NCBI RefSeq assembly: GCF_017355525.1
Contig: NZ_CP067395.1
Coordinates: 992,001-1,056,000, forward strand
DNA from: Lysobacter enzymogenes
GTDB taxonomy: Bacteria > Pseudomonadota > Gammaproteobacteria > Xanthomonadales > Xanthomonadaceae
Reading direction: 5' to 3'
DNA: 64,000 nucleotides
In this document: positions 18,768 to 25,845 of the stretch, piece by piece
Layout: every line of letters begins with the position of its first letter
Position numbering within the stretch: position 1 is the stretch's first letter
Made by a program: the position numbers and the translations under genes
The notes under the pieces: generated by a model
The model's database searches: none
What the model was told of the DNA's origin: nothing
Seen by the model: only the letters and a program-made list of their open reading frames with translations

Positions 18768-18971
18768 CGAAACCCCGCTTGCCGTGTCGGCCGGCTCCGG
18801 CCGGAGCGGCCATCGGGCGTGTGCCCGATTCCATTGCAAACGTGACGCCAGCGAGGTCCCCCTACCCGGCGAAGGCGGCTTTTCTGAGCGAACTGAACGG
18901 GATTGCGGCGCTTCGGCCGGGTTCTTCGACGCAACTCACACTGCGTCGGCAAACTTCGTCACGAACGGCGC

Positions 18972-20048
18972 TCAGGCCTCGACGAAGCGCACCCGCCGGG
19001 TGATCGAACACGTCAGCTCGTAACCGATGGTCGCGCTGGCCGCGGCGATGCGCTCCACCGGCAGCGCCGGGCCCCACAGCTCGACCGGGTCGCCGACCGC
19101 GGGCGCGTCGATGCCGCGCAGGTCGATGGTCATCAGGTCCATCGACACGCGGCCGATCAACTGCGTCTCCTGCCCGCGCACGAGCACCGGCGTGCCCGAC
19201 GGCGCCGCGCGCGGGTAGCCGTCGCCGTAACCGATCGCGGCCACGCCGACCCACATGTCTTCGGGGCATTCCCAAGTCGCGGCGTAGCCGATGCGTTCGC
19301 CGCGGCGCACGCGGTTGACCGCGATCAAGCGGGTCGACAGGGTCATCGCTGGACGCAGGCCGAAGTCCGCGCCGGTGCGGCCCTCGACCACGCTGATGCC
19401 GTACAGCAGCCCGCCGGGCCGGATCCAGCCGGCGTGCGCGTCGGGCCAGCCCAGCACCGCGGCCGAATTCGACAGCGAGCGCGCGCCGCTGAGGCCTTCG
19501 ATGGCGGCGTTGAACGCGGCGATCTGCTGCGGGGTTTGCGGGTTGTCGAATTCGTCGGAGCTGGCGAAGTGGTTCATCAGCACGATGCCGTCGGCGACCG
19601 CAGGCGCCGCGCTCAGTCGCGCGTACGCGTCGCGCACCTGCTCGGGCGCGAAGCCCAGACGGTGCATGCCGCTGTCGACCTTGAGCCAGCAGCGCACCGG
19701 TTCGCCCGGCGCGGCCTGTTCGAGCATTTCGATCTGGCTGATGTGGTGGACCACGGTCTCCACGCCGAGCCGGCGCAGCTGCGGCAGGTCGTCGGGTTCG
19801 TCGAAGCCCGACAGCAGCACGACCGGCTGCGACAGACCGGCCGCGCGCAGGCGCTCGGCGTCGGACAGCGCGGCCACGCCGAACGCGTCGGCGCCGGCGA
19901 GCGCGCGCGCGACGCGTTCCAGGCCGTGGCCGTAGCCGTCGGCCTTGACCACCGCCATCACCCGGCTGTCCGGCGCGAGCGCGCGGGCCTGGGCGAGGTT
20001 GTGACGCAGGGCGTCGGTGTGGATATGTGCGCAGGTCGGTCGTGCCAT
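18972..20048 (-). CDS. alr: alanine racemase
   Basis: PLP enzyme of 358 residues interconverting L- and D-alanine for peptidoglycan. The PLP lysine is in VVKADGYGHG near residue 37. Further family motifs are GYAATWECPEDM, IGYGDGYPRAAPSG, which follows the barrel, and GRVSMDLMTIDL in the C-terminal beta domain. Length and order are normal for Alr/DadX. The start is the MARPT methionine; three residues upstream are possible but unsupported. No amino acid dehydrogenase lies beside it, so alr rather than a catabolic dadX is likelier. Confidence 0.93.
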   Translation of the reverse strand: MARPTCAHIHTDALRHNLAQARALAPDSRVMAVVKADGYGHGLERVARALAGADAFGVAALSDAERLRAAGLSQPVVLLSGFDEPDDLPQLRRLGVETVVHHISQIEMLEQAAPGEPVRCWLKVDSGMHRLGFAPEQVRDAYARLSAAPAVADGIVLMNHFASSDEFDNPQTPQQIAAFNAAIEGLSGARSLSNSAAVLGWPDAHAGWIRPGGLLYGISVVEGRTGADFGLRPAMTLSTRLIAVNRVRRGERIGYAATWECPEDMWVGVAAIGYGDGYPRAAPSGTPVLVRGQETQLIGRVSMDLMTIDLRGIDAPAVGDPVELWGPALPVERIAAASATIGYELTCSITRRVRFVEA

Positions 20049-20143
20049 GCCGCACATTCTAGCGGCGCGGTCGCGAGCGCCAATGAGGCGAATGTGAAGT
20101 CGAGGCGATGCGCAGGATAGGCAAAGCGGATGCGGCGACGGAC

Positions 20144-20174
20144 AAAAAAACCGCGCGCGGTTTCCCGCGCGCGG
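20144..20174 (-). terminator. rho-independent terminator of the glycine-zipper gene
   Basis: Stem CCGCGCGCGG (20151-20160), loop TTTC, stem CCGCGCGCGG (20165-20174), followed on the minus strand by seven T residues. Confidence 0.88.
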
Positions 20175-20205
20175 CCCGGTGTTGCGACGGCGGCTGCCGG
20201 CTGCG

Positions 20206-20538
20206 TCAGTCGCAGCGGCGCTCGATCACCGTCTCGGTCTTGTTCTGCTGGTTTTCCTGGATCTTGCGGCCCGCGAACGCGCCGCCGACCGCGCCGGCCG
20301 CAGTGGCCAGCTTCTTGCCGTTGCCGCCGCCGACCTGGTTGCCGAGCAGGCCGCCGGCCACCGCACCGATCGCGGTGCCGGCGATCTTGTGCTGATCCTT
20401 GATCTGCTTGGGACGCTGCACTTCCACGTTGTAGCAGTGCGGGGTCTTCTTCGACTTGGTCTGGGCGCCGGCGACGCCGGTGACCATGACGCAGGACACC
20501 AGGGCGGCGACGATCATGGATTTGGAAGTGGAATTCAT
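20206..20538 (-). CDS. glycine-zipper 2TM-domain envelope protein
   Basis: Small exported protein of 110 residues. A signal peptide (MNSTSKSMIVAALVSCVMVT, cleaved near AGAQ) is followed by a glycine zipper (about 50-90: IAGTAIGAVAGGLLGNQVGG and GKKLATAAGAVGGAFAG). This is the SlyB/Rick-17 type fold found in outer-membrane-associated proteins. The C-terminus is polar, NQQNKTETVIERRCD, with one Cys paired perhaps with Cys in TPHCYNVEV. The start is the second methionine of the open frame, giving the best signal. It is a single-gene unit with its own terminator. Confidence 0.85.
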   Translation of the reverse strand: MNSTSKSMIVAALVSCVMVTGVAGAQTKSKKTPHCYNVEVQRPKQIKDQHKIAGTAIGAVAGGLLGNQVGGGNGKKLATAAGAVGGAFAGRKIQENQQNKTETVIERRCD

Positions 20539-20813
20539 ATAACTCACCAAAGGAGTTGGAAGGGCGATGGCTACGATGCGCCCGGACTCGTCATTGCAAC
20601 GTCAATCCGCGCATCGCCCGTGCAGGCTAATCCGGGTTGGCTGAACGGGCGCATGCGCTTTGCCGGCGCGCGCGGGCAAATGCGCAGAGCGTGCGCGCAA
20701 TCAACAATCGCAGCGCGCCGGAACCGGTTCCACGCCCTGCCCCGCCCGCCTATGATGGCCGCTTGCCTGCGCGAAGCCCCTGGAAACGCGCCGATTCGAG
20801 AGGAGAACTGCGC

Positions 20814-21473
20814 ATGGAACGCCGACTGCCCCGGCTCCCCCTGATCTGTATGCCGCTGTGCCTGTCGCTCGCCGCCTGCGGCGAACGCGCCCCTGCGCCG
20901 GCCGCCGCGCCGCAGCCCGAACCCCAAGCCGCGGCGATGAGCGGACCCGCCGCGCCGGCCGCCGCGAGCGCTGCGCCCGCGCCGGCCGAGCTGGCCAAGC
21001 CGCCCTACCGCTTCGCCTTCGCCAGCAAGAGCGACAAGCCCGACCGGAAACACCCGGACCCGCGCATCGTCGAATGGGGCGAGGACGGTTGCGGCCCGTA
21101 TCCGGTGGCGCAGGTCGAGGCGATGCCGCTGCGCGATGCGGTGCTGCTGCCGGACTGGGTGGTCGAGTTCGACGACAAGGACCGCGAGATCCAGCGTTGG
21201 GGCCGGCCGATGGCGGCCGAGCTGATCGGCCTGGACGGCGCGCGGCTGTCGTTCCGCGTCGACGCTCACGGCCAGCGCGGCGAGTTCGCCGTGGATCCCG
21301 CCGGCGCGCTGCAGCCGCTGCGCAGCGAGGCCAAATCGCTGGACGTCGGCGCGCGCCAGATCGAATGCCCGGCGCTGCCGACCTTCGCCGAGTCCGACTA
21401 CGCGCAATGCTTCATCGTCAAGGACGCCGCCGGCGCCGAGCGGCGGCTGGCGTGGGAAGCGCCTTGCACTTGA
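20814..21473 (+). CDS. putative lipoprotein of unknown function, 219 aa
   Basis: The N-terminus MERRLPRLPLICMPLCLSLA ends in a lipobox LAAC, so the protein is probably lipid-anchored. An Ala/Pro-rich linker (about 24-62) precedes a compact domain (about 65-219) with WGEDGCGPYPVAQVEA, DWVVEFDDKDREIQRWGRP and two or three Cys pairs (CGPY, ECPALP, QCF, EAPCT). I do not recognise the family. The start is fixed by AGGAG at 20801-20805. A much longer open frame upstream is not supported. Confidence 0.75.
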   Translation: MERRLPRLPLICMPLCLSLAACGERAPAPAAAPQPEPQAAAMSGPAAPAAASAAPAPAELAKPPYRFAFASKSDKPDRKHPDPRIVEWGEDGCGPYPVAQVEAMPLRDAVLLPDWVVEFDDKDREIQRWGRPMAAELIGLDGARLSFRVDAHGQRGEFAVDPAGALQPLRSEAKSLDVGARQIECPALPTFAESDYAQCFIVKDAAGAERRLAWEAPCT

Positions 21474-21673
21474 GCGGCGCGCCTGGCGACGCGCATTGCG
21501 GTATGCCAGGCATGCGACATGACACATGTATCGAAGTTGGCGTTCTGCGCAACAGGTCGCTCGCCAGCGCGCGACGGCGCTCGCATGATGCGTGACCGGA
21601 CCCGGCGCGCGCATCGCCGCCGCATCCGGCGACGGCTGCGCGACCGGCGCGCGGCGCGCGCGACGGAGCGGGC

Positions 21674-23125
21674 ATGACGAACTTCGATGTCGTAGTGGTG
21701 GGCAACGGCGTGCTCGGCATGGCCACGGCGCGCGCATTGCAGCTGCGCCACCCGCAAGCGCGGGTGGCCGTGGTCGGTCCCCAGGCGCGCACCGGCGCGG
21801 CCTCGGCGGCGGCCGGCGCGATGATGGGTTGTTACGGCGAGGTCACCGCGCAACTGCTGCGCACCGATGCCGGCCGCGCCAAGCTCGCCAAAGGCCTGCT
21901 CGCCGCGCGCCACTGGCCGGCCTGGCTGGACGGCATCAACGACGCGCTGCCCGAGGCCGAGCGGGTTTCGATCAATCCCGGCACCGTCGTGTTCAGCAAC
22001 ACCAAGTCCGGCACCATCGAGGACGAAAACTACGCCGCGATCCTGCAAGCCCTGGACGAGCACGGCGAAGCCTTCGAGATACTCGATCCCAACCGCATCG
22101 ACGGCCTCAACCCGGCCGACGACGCGCGCGCCTGCCGCGCGCTGTACCTGCCCAACGAAGGCTCGATCGACGCTGCGCGGCTGCTGCGCGCGCTGACCGC
22201 GCTGATCGAAGCCGCGCCGAACCTGACGCCGGTCGACGCGACCGCCTCCGCGCTGGAGCTGCGCGGCGACCGGATCGAAGGCGTGCGTCTGGCCGACGGC
22301 CGCCGCCTGTCCGCGCCGCAGGTGGTGCTGGCCGCCGGCGTGTGGACGCAGACCCTGCTCGACAGCGTGCCCGAACTGGCCCGGCGCATCCCGCGCCTGT
22401 TCGCCGGCGGCGGCACCTCGCTGCTGCTGGACACCGGCCCGCGCGCGCAGGCGCATGTGCTGCGCACGCCGAACCGCGCCTTCGCCTGCGGCCTGCACGC
22501 GGTTCCGCGCGGCGGCGGCCGGCTGTACGTCGGCGCCACCAACACCTTGTTCGCGCAACCGATGCTGCGCACCTCGCCGGCGGACATGTCGTTCCTGCTC
22601 GAATGCGCGCTCGACCAGCTCGACCAGGACCTGTGCGCCGCGCAACTGGTGGCGTGGCAGGCCGGCAACCGTCCGGTCGCGATCGACACCTGCCCGCTGA
22701 TCGGTCCGACCTCGGTCGAGGGGCTGTGGCTGCTGGCCGGCACCTACCGCGACGGCCTGTTCCTGTCGCCGCTGCTCGGCCAGCACCTCGCCGACCGCCT
22801 GTGCGGCGGGCCGGGGCTGTTCGAGGAAACCTTCGCCCCCGAGCGCCGGCCGATCCGCCTCTACACCGCGCAAAGCGCGCGCGCCGAAGCGCTCAAGCAC
22901 TATGTCGCGATGGGCGCCGAACACAGCATGCGGCTGCCGCGGATCGGCTGGCACCACGCGTTTCCGCGCTTCTACGAACAGATGATCAACGGCCTTTACG
23001 ACGATCTGGGCGAAGACGAATACGTGCTGGCGCCGGAGCTGCTGGCCATCGTCGCCGCCGATCGCGCGCGCATGGTGCCGTTCTTCCGCGACTACTTCGC
23101 GCAAGTGCGCCAGGCCTGGAGCTGA
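21674..23125 (+). CDS. FAD-dependent oxidoreductase, DAO / glycine-oxidase-like, beside the RiPP operon
   Basis: Flavoenzyme of 483 residues. The FAD dinucleotide-binding motif is at the N-terminus (VVVVGNGVLGMATARAL), and DAO family features continue with GAASAAAGAMMGCYGE, VVLAAGVWTQ and a C-terminal FAD loop LLAGTYRDGLFLSPLLG. A C-terminal extension of about 90 residues (after FAPERRPIRLY) is not typical of glycine or D-amino-acid oxidases. The gene runs toward the methyltransferase gene of the peptide cluster with only 49 bases between stops. It could oxidise an amine in the peptide-derived product; that assignment is inference from position. Confidence 0.85.
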   Translation: MTNFDVVVVGNGVLGMATARALQLRHPQARVAVVGPQARTGAASAAAGAMMGCYGEVTAQLLRTDAGRAKLAKGLLAARHWPAWLDGINDALPEAERVSINPGTVVFSNTKSGTIEDENYAAILQALDEHGEAFEILDPNRIDGLNPADDARACRALYLPNEGSIDAARLLRALTALIEAAPNLTPVDATASALELRGDRIEGVRLADGRRLSAPQVVLAAGVWTQTLLDSVPELARRIPRLFAGGGTSLLLDTGPRAQAHVLRTPNRAFACGLHAVPRGGGRLYVGATNTLFAQPMLRTSPADMSFLLECALDQLDQDLCAAQLVAWQAGNRPVAIDTCPLIGPTSVEGLWLLAGTYRDGLFLSPLLGQHLADRLCGGPGLFEETFAPERRPIRLYTAQSARAEALKHYVAMGAEHSMRLPRIGWHHAFPRFYEQMINGLYDDLGEDEYVLAPELLAIVAADRARMVPFFRDYFAQVRQAWS

Positions 23126-23136
23126 GTCTGCCGGAT

Positions 23137-23156
23137 CCGGGCGCGGCGACGCCCGG
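23137..23156. terminator. hairpin between convergent oxidase and methyltransferase genes
   Basis: CCGGGCG (23137-23143) pairs with CGCCCGG (23150-23156), loop CGGCGA. It lies in the 49-base gap and may stop transcription from both sides. Confidence 0.5.
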
Positions 23157-23174
23157 CCCGCGGCCGCGACCCGC

Positions 23175-24059
23175 TCAGGCCGCGCCGTCGCGCACGAACC
23201 ACGCCGACAGGCTGCGCCGCCACTGCTGGAAATAGTCGCTGTCGTGTTCCGGCGCGATCTGCGCGGCCGCGGTGTCGATGCGCTGCCCCATCGCATAGCC
23301 CAGGCGGGCCAATGCCTGGGCGATCAAATCTTCGCCGAGCACCAGCGAGAACCCGCAGTCCGGGCGCCGGTTGTAGCGGTAGTTGCAGCTGTTGATCAGG
23401 TTCGGCACCGACACCCGCAGCCCGGCGATGCCGTCGTCGAGAGTGTCGATCAGGATCGCTTGCGGCCGCAGGTGCGCCATCGCCTCCAGCAGCAGGAACG
23501 GATGCGCGGAGTGATAGAGCACGCCGGCGCAGACCACCACGTCGAACTCGCCCGGCTCCAGTTCCCACAACGCGTGGTGCATGTCGCCGGCGACGATCCG
23601 CAGGCGCTCGCCGAAACGCTCGCGCAGGCGCCGCACGCAGCGCGGGTTGTTCTCCACCGCGGCGACGCGGGCGGCATGGGCGAGCAAGGACTCGGTCAAC
23701 CCGCCGGTATGCGCGCCGAGTTCGAGCACGCGCCGGCCGCGAAAGCGCTGCGCCTGCGCATCGATCAGCCAGTGCCGGCGCACCGGCGTGGCGTGGAGGT
23801 GATCGGCTTGCTCCAGCACCACGTCGAAATCCTGCGCCCAGTGCGCGAGCGACGCGCGGCCGTCGGCGGCGTCGCGGTCGAGCCAGGCGTAGTCGACCGC
23901 GCCGCCGGCGCAGCGCAGCACGACCGCGGCGTGGCCGCCGGCGCCGCGCGAGCGCCAGATCTCGCCGGCCAGCGGCGCGTCGTCGGCGCTGGCGGCATCG
24001 GCGGGCGTCGCGGACTCGGCCGCGTTGGCGCAGGCGCGATGAGTTCGGGTGTCGTCCAT
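23175..24059 (-). CDS. class I SAM-dependent methyltransferase of the RiPP operon
   Basis: Protein of 294 residues with a Rossmann methyltransferase core. The SAM motif I is RRVLELGAHTGGLTES near residues 110-125, followed by VAAVENNPRCVRRLRERFG (motif II acidic residue) and FDVVVCAGVLYHSAHPFLLLEAM (motifs III-IV). About 90 residues precede the core and a Trp-rich tail follows. The likely start is ATG 24059, directly after a strong hairpin; GTG 24068 is possible. As last gene of the operon after the precursor peptide it may methylate the peptide or a fragment. Its exact target cannot be read. Confidence 0.82.
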   Translation of the reverse strand: MDDTRTHRACANAAESATPADAASADDAPLAGEIWRSRGAGGHAAVVLRCAGGAVDYAWLDRDAADGRASLAHWAQDFDVVLEQADHLHATPVRRHWLIDAQAQRFRGRRVLELGAHTGGLTESLLAHAARVAAVENNPRCVRRLRERFGERLRIVAGDMHHALWELEPGEFDVVVCAGVLYHSAHPFLLLEAMAHLRPQAILIDTLDDGIAGLRVSVPNLINSCNYRYNRRPDCGFSLVLGEDLIAQALARLGYAMGQRIDTAAAQIAPEHDSDYFQQWRRSLSAWFVRDGAA

Positions 24060-24073
24060 TCGGTTCACGCCGG

Positions 24074-24101
24074 CCTGCCGCGCTCTTGCGAGCGCGGCAG
24101 G
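24074..24101 (-). promoter_or_regulatory. 12-bp GNRA-capped hairpin directly after the precursor gene
   Basis: Perfect arms CCTGCCGCGCTC (24074-24085) and GAGCGCGGCAGG (24090-24101). On the minus-strand RNA the tetraloop reads GCAA (GNRA type). It starts 19 bases after the precursor stop and has no T-run. Such hairpins often stabilise a precursor mRNA and limit read-through to the downstream enzyme. Confidence 0.65.
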
Positions 24102-24119
24102 CCCAGCGGCTGGAACGCG

Positions 24120-24266
24120 TCAGTTGCCCGACGGCGCCGGCGAGACGTTGTACGGCGGCCACCAGCGGCGCTCGTCGGCCGAGCCCGTGGTCACTTCCGA
24201 TTCTTCCAACGCCTTCTTGTTGCTCAACAGGTTCTTCAGAGTATCCAGGTTGGTTTCATTGCTCAT
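24120..24266 (-). CDS. 48-residue RiPP precursor peptide candidate
   Basis: Short ORF with a good ribosome binding site (CAGGAGAA, about 8 bases before ATG). The leader-like part begins MSNETNLDTLKNLLSNKK, is helical, and continues through ALEESEVTTGSADE. The end is a very different, aromatic/proline-rich stretch, RRWWPPYNVSPAPSGN, which is a plausible core. It lies between a PqqD-like gene and a methyltransferase gene, and is flanked by hairpins at 24394-24408 and 24074-24101. No homologue can be checked here. Precursor identity is inference from size, bipartite composition and neighbours. Confidence 0.72.
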   Translation of the reverse strand: MSNETNLDTLKNLLSNKKALEESEVTTGSADERRWWPPYNVSPAPSGN

Positions 24267-24393
24267 GAACGTTCTCCTGTGGATGGACGTACGGTCTTGC
24301 TCCGATTCTTGCGGCCTCCGTGCCGGCGCCTGCGACTGCTCCTTCCTGTTCGGCCCGCCCGCGGGCCCGGTTCTCAAACCTGTGTACGGCATA

Positions 24394-24408
24394 GCCGAGC
24401 GGCTCGGC
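24394..24408 (-). promoter_or_regulatory. GC hairpin between PqqD-like gene and precursor gene
   Basis: GCCGAGC (24394-24400) and GCTCGGC (24402-24408) around a single base, right after the PqqD-like stop at 24413. It could reduce read-through so that the precursor is expressed separately; weak support. Confidence 0.3.
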
Positions 24409-24412
24409 CGGC

Positions 24413-24697
24413 TCAGGCGGCGTCGGCTTCGATCAAGCGGCTGCCCAGCAACGACTCCAGGCCGCGCAGCGCGCGGCCCTGCGCGTCGCCGCCAAGCTTG
24501 TCGCCGGCCAGTTCGGCATAGCCGCGCGCCACCGCGTCGACGCTGCGGCCGTCGCACAGTTCGAACAACAACCAGGTGTCCAGGCCGAGCCAGTGGATGC
24601 GGCCGGACTGCGGCGAGAACACCATCAGGCACTCGGCCTGCGGCACCGCGCGCGAACGCACCCCCGCGGCCTTGCGTACGCTGCGCTGCGCGTTCAT
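24413..24697 (-). CDS. stand-alone PqqD-like (RRE) peptide-binding protein
   Basis: Protein of 94 residues resembling PqqD, the RiPP recognition element that binds leader peptides. The middle carries MVFSPQSGRIHWLGLDTWLL and FELCDGRSVDAVARGYAELA, and the C-terminus has the winged-helix-like GLESLLGSRLIEAD. The FELCDGRS segment is also present in the C-terminal domain of the gene at 25842-27341. The start overlaps the upstream HExxH gene stop (ATGA). Together with that gene it corresponds to a split version of the fused protein. It is expected to deliver the precursor to the modifying enzymes. Confidence 0.82.
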   Translation of the reverse strand: MNAQRSVRKAAGVRSRAVPQAECLMVFSPQSGRIHWLGLDTWLLFELCDGRSVDAVARGYAELAGDKLGGDAQGRALRGLESLLGSRLIEADAA

Positions 24698-25845
24698 GCG
24701 GCCTCCCGGGCATCGGCGAACACCGCCGCATCCACCGGCGCCAACGAGCTGCGCAGCCAGTGGATCAGCTCGAAACCGCCCGGCGACAGCAGGTGCGACC
24801 ACTCGCCTTCGAGCATTTCGCCCAGATACCGGGCGCGGTCGATGGAGCGGCCGTACTGGTGCGCGGTGTCGTTGTTGACCACCGACATCGCGTGCGCGCG
24901 GCTCACGTACGCCGCCGGATCGCCGAACAATTCCGCGCAGCGCGGATCGGCGACCAGGGCCGCGGCCTTGAACAGCGACAGGTGTACGTAGACGTGATAG
25001 GCGAAGATCGCGCGCACGATCGACCAGCGCACGTTGCGCCACGGCACCTGGATGGTCGCGTCCGGGGCCTTGGCCAACGACACCGATCGCGCGGCGTCGA
25101 ACAGTTTCATGTGCAGCCCTTCGTGCAGCAGGCAGCCGGCGATGTCCCAGGGATTGCCGAGTTGATCGAGCGAGACGAACACGGTCGACGGGGTCAGGTC
25201 GCCGCCGGCGGCCGAGAGCACGATGCCGCCTTCCAGCTGCGCTTCCAGCAAGGCGATCGCGCCGACGTGGCGCAGCGCCGCCGGGCCGGAGCGCGGCAGC
25301 AGCATCGACAGCAGGGTCATCGCGTCCTGCACTTTCTTGTGCGCGGACGCGTCGGGATTGAGCAGCGCGCCGCGGTTGGCCGGGTTGTCGGAGAAGATGC
25401 GGTCGAACGCGGCCTGCAACTCGAGGGCATGCGGATCCCGGCTGCCGACGATGGACCACATCCAGTGCCGCTCGCCGGACTGCAGTTCCCAGCGTTCGAG
25501 CATATGCGATTCGCACAGTCCCGCCGGCAGCGCCTGGAGCGCGCGCGGCAGCAACTGTTCCAGACGGTGCGGCGACGCCAGCCGTCCGCTCTCCAACTCC
25601 GAGAACGCGTCCTCGGCGGCCAGCCGCAGCAGCGGGTCGAAAAAGATCCGGCGCAGGTCGGCGTCGGGCAGGTTCTCCACGGTGTCCAGCAGCGCGGCCA
25701 CGCCGGGCAGGCGCTCGGCGAACAGTTCGCTGCCGAAACGGTAGCGCGCATAGACTTTGGCCAGGATGCGCTCGGAGTCGCCGAAGTTCGGCTGCACCGA
25801 CAGCGCAAGGTCGGCGGCGGCGACGGCCTGGAAATGAGCGTTCAT
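24694..25845 (-). CDS. HExxH-motif peptide-modifying protein, copy without PqqD domain
   Basis: Protein of 383 residues of the family annotated as HEXXH-motif putative peptide modification proteins. The motif is LLHEGLHMKLFD near residues 240-250. Other blocks shared with the upstream paralogue are NPWDIAGCLLHE, FAYHVYVHLSLF, RAHAMSVVNN and EWSHLLSP. Such proteins occur next to PqqD-like domains and small peptides; the chemistry is not evident from sequence, although oxidative modification is one proposal. The start overlaps the upstream stop (ATGA) and its stop overlaps the PqqD-like start, so translation is coupled. Confidence 0.8.
   Translation of the reverse strand: MNAHFQAVAAADLALSVQPNFGDSERILAKVYARYRFGSELFAERLPGVAALLDTVENLPDADLRRIFFDPLLRLAAEDAFSELESGRLASPHRLEQLLPRALQALPAGLCESHMLERWELQSGERHWMWSIVGSRDPHALELQAAFDRIFSDNPANRGALLNPDASAHKKVQDAMTLLSMLLPRSGPAALRHVGAIALLEAQLEGGIVLSAAGGDLTPSTVFVSLDQLGNPWDIAGCLLHEGLHMKLFDAARSVSLAKAPDATIQVPWRNVRWSIVRAIFAYHVYVHLSLFKAAALVADPRCAELFGDPAAYVSRAHAMSVVNNDTAHQYGRSIDRARYLGEMLEGEWSHLLSPGGFELIHWLRSSLAPVDAAVFADAREAA

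Noticed and set aside
21517..21524. CATGACAC shared between the oxidase upstream region and the RiPP operon promoter
   Set aside because: An 8-base match between two short regions is expected by chance; not convincing as a shared operator.
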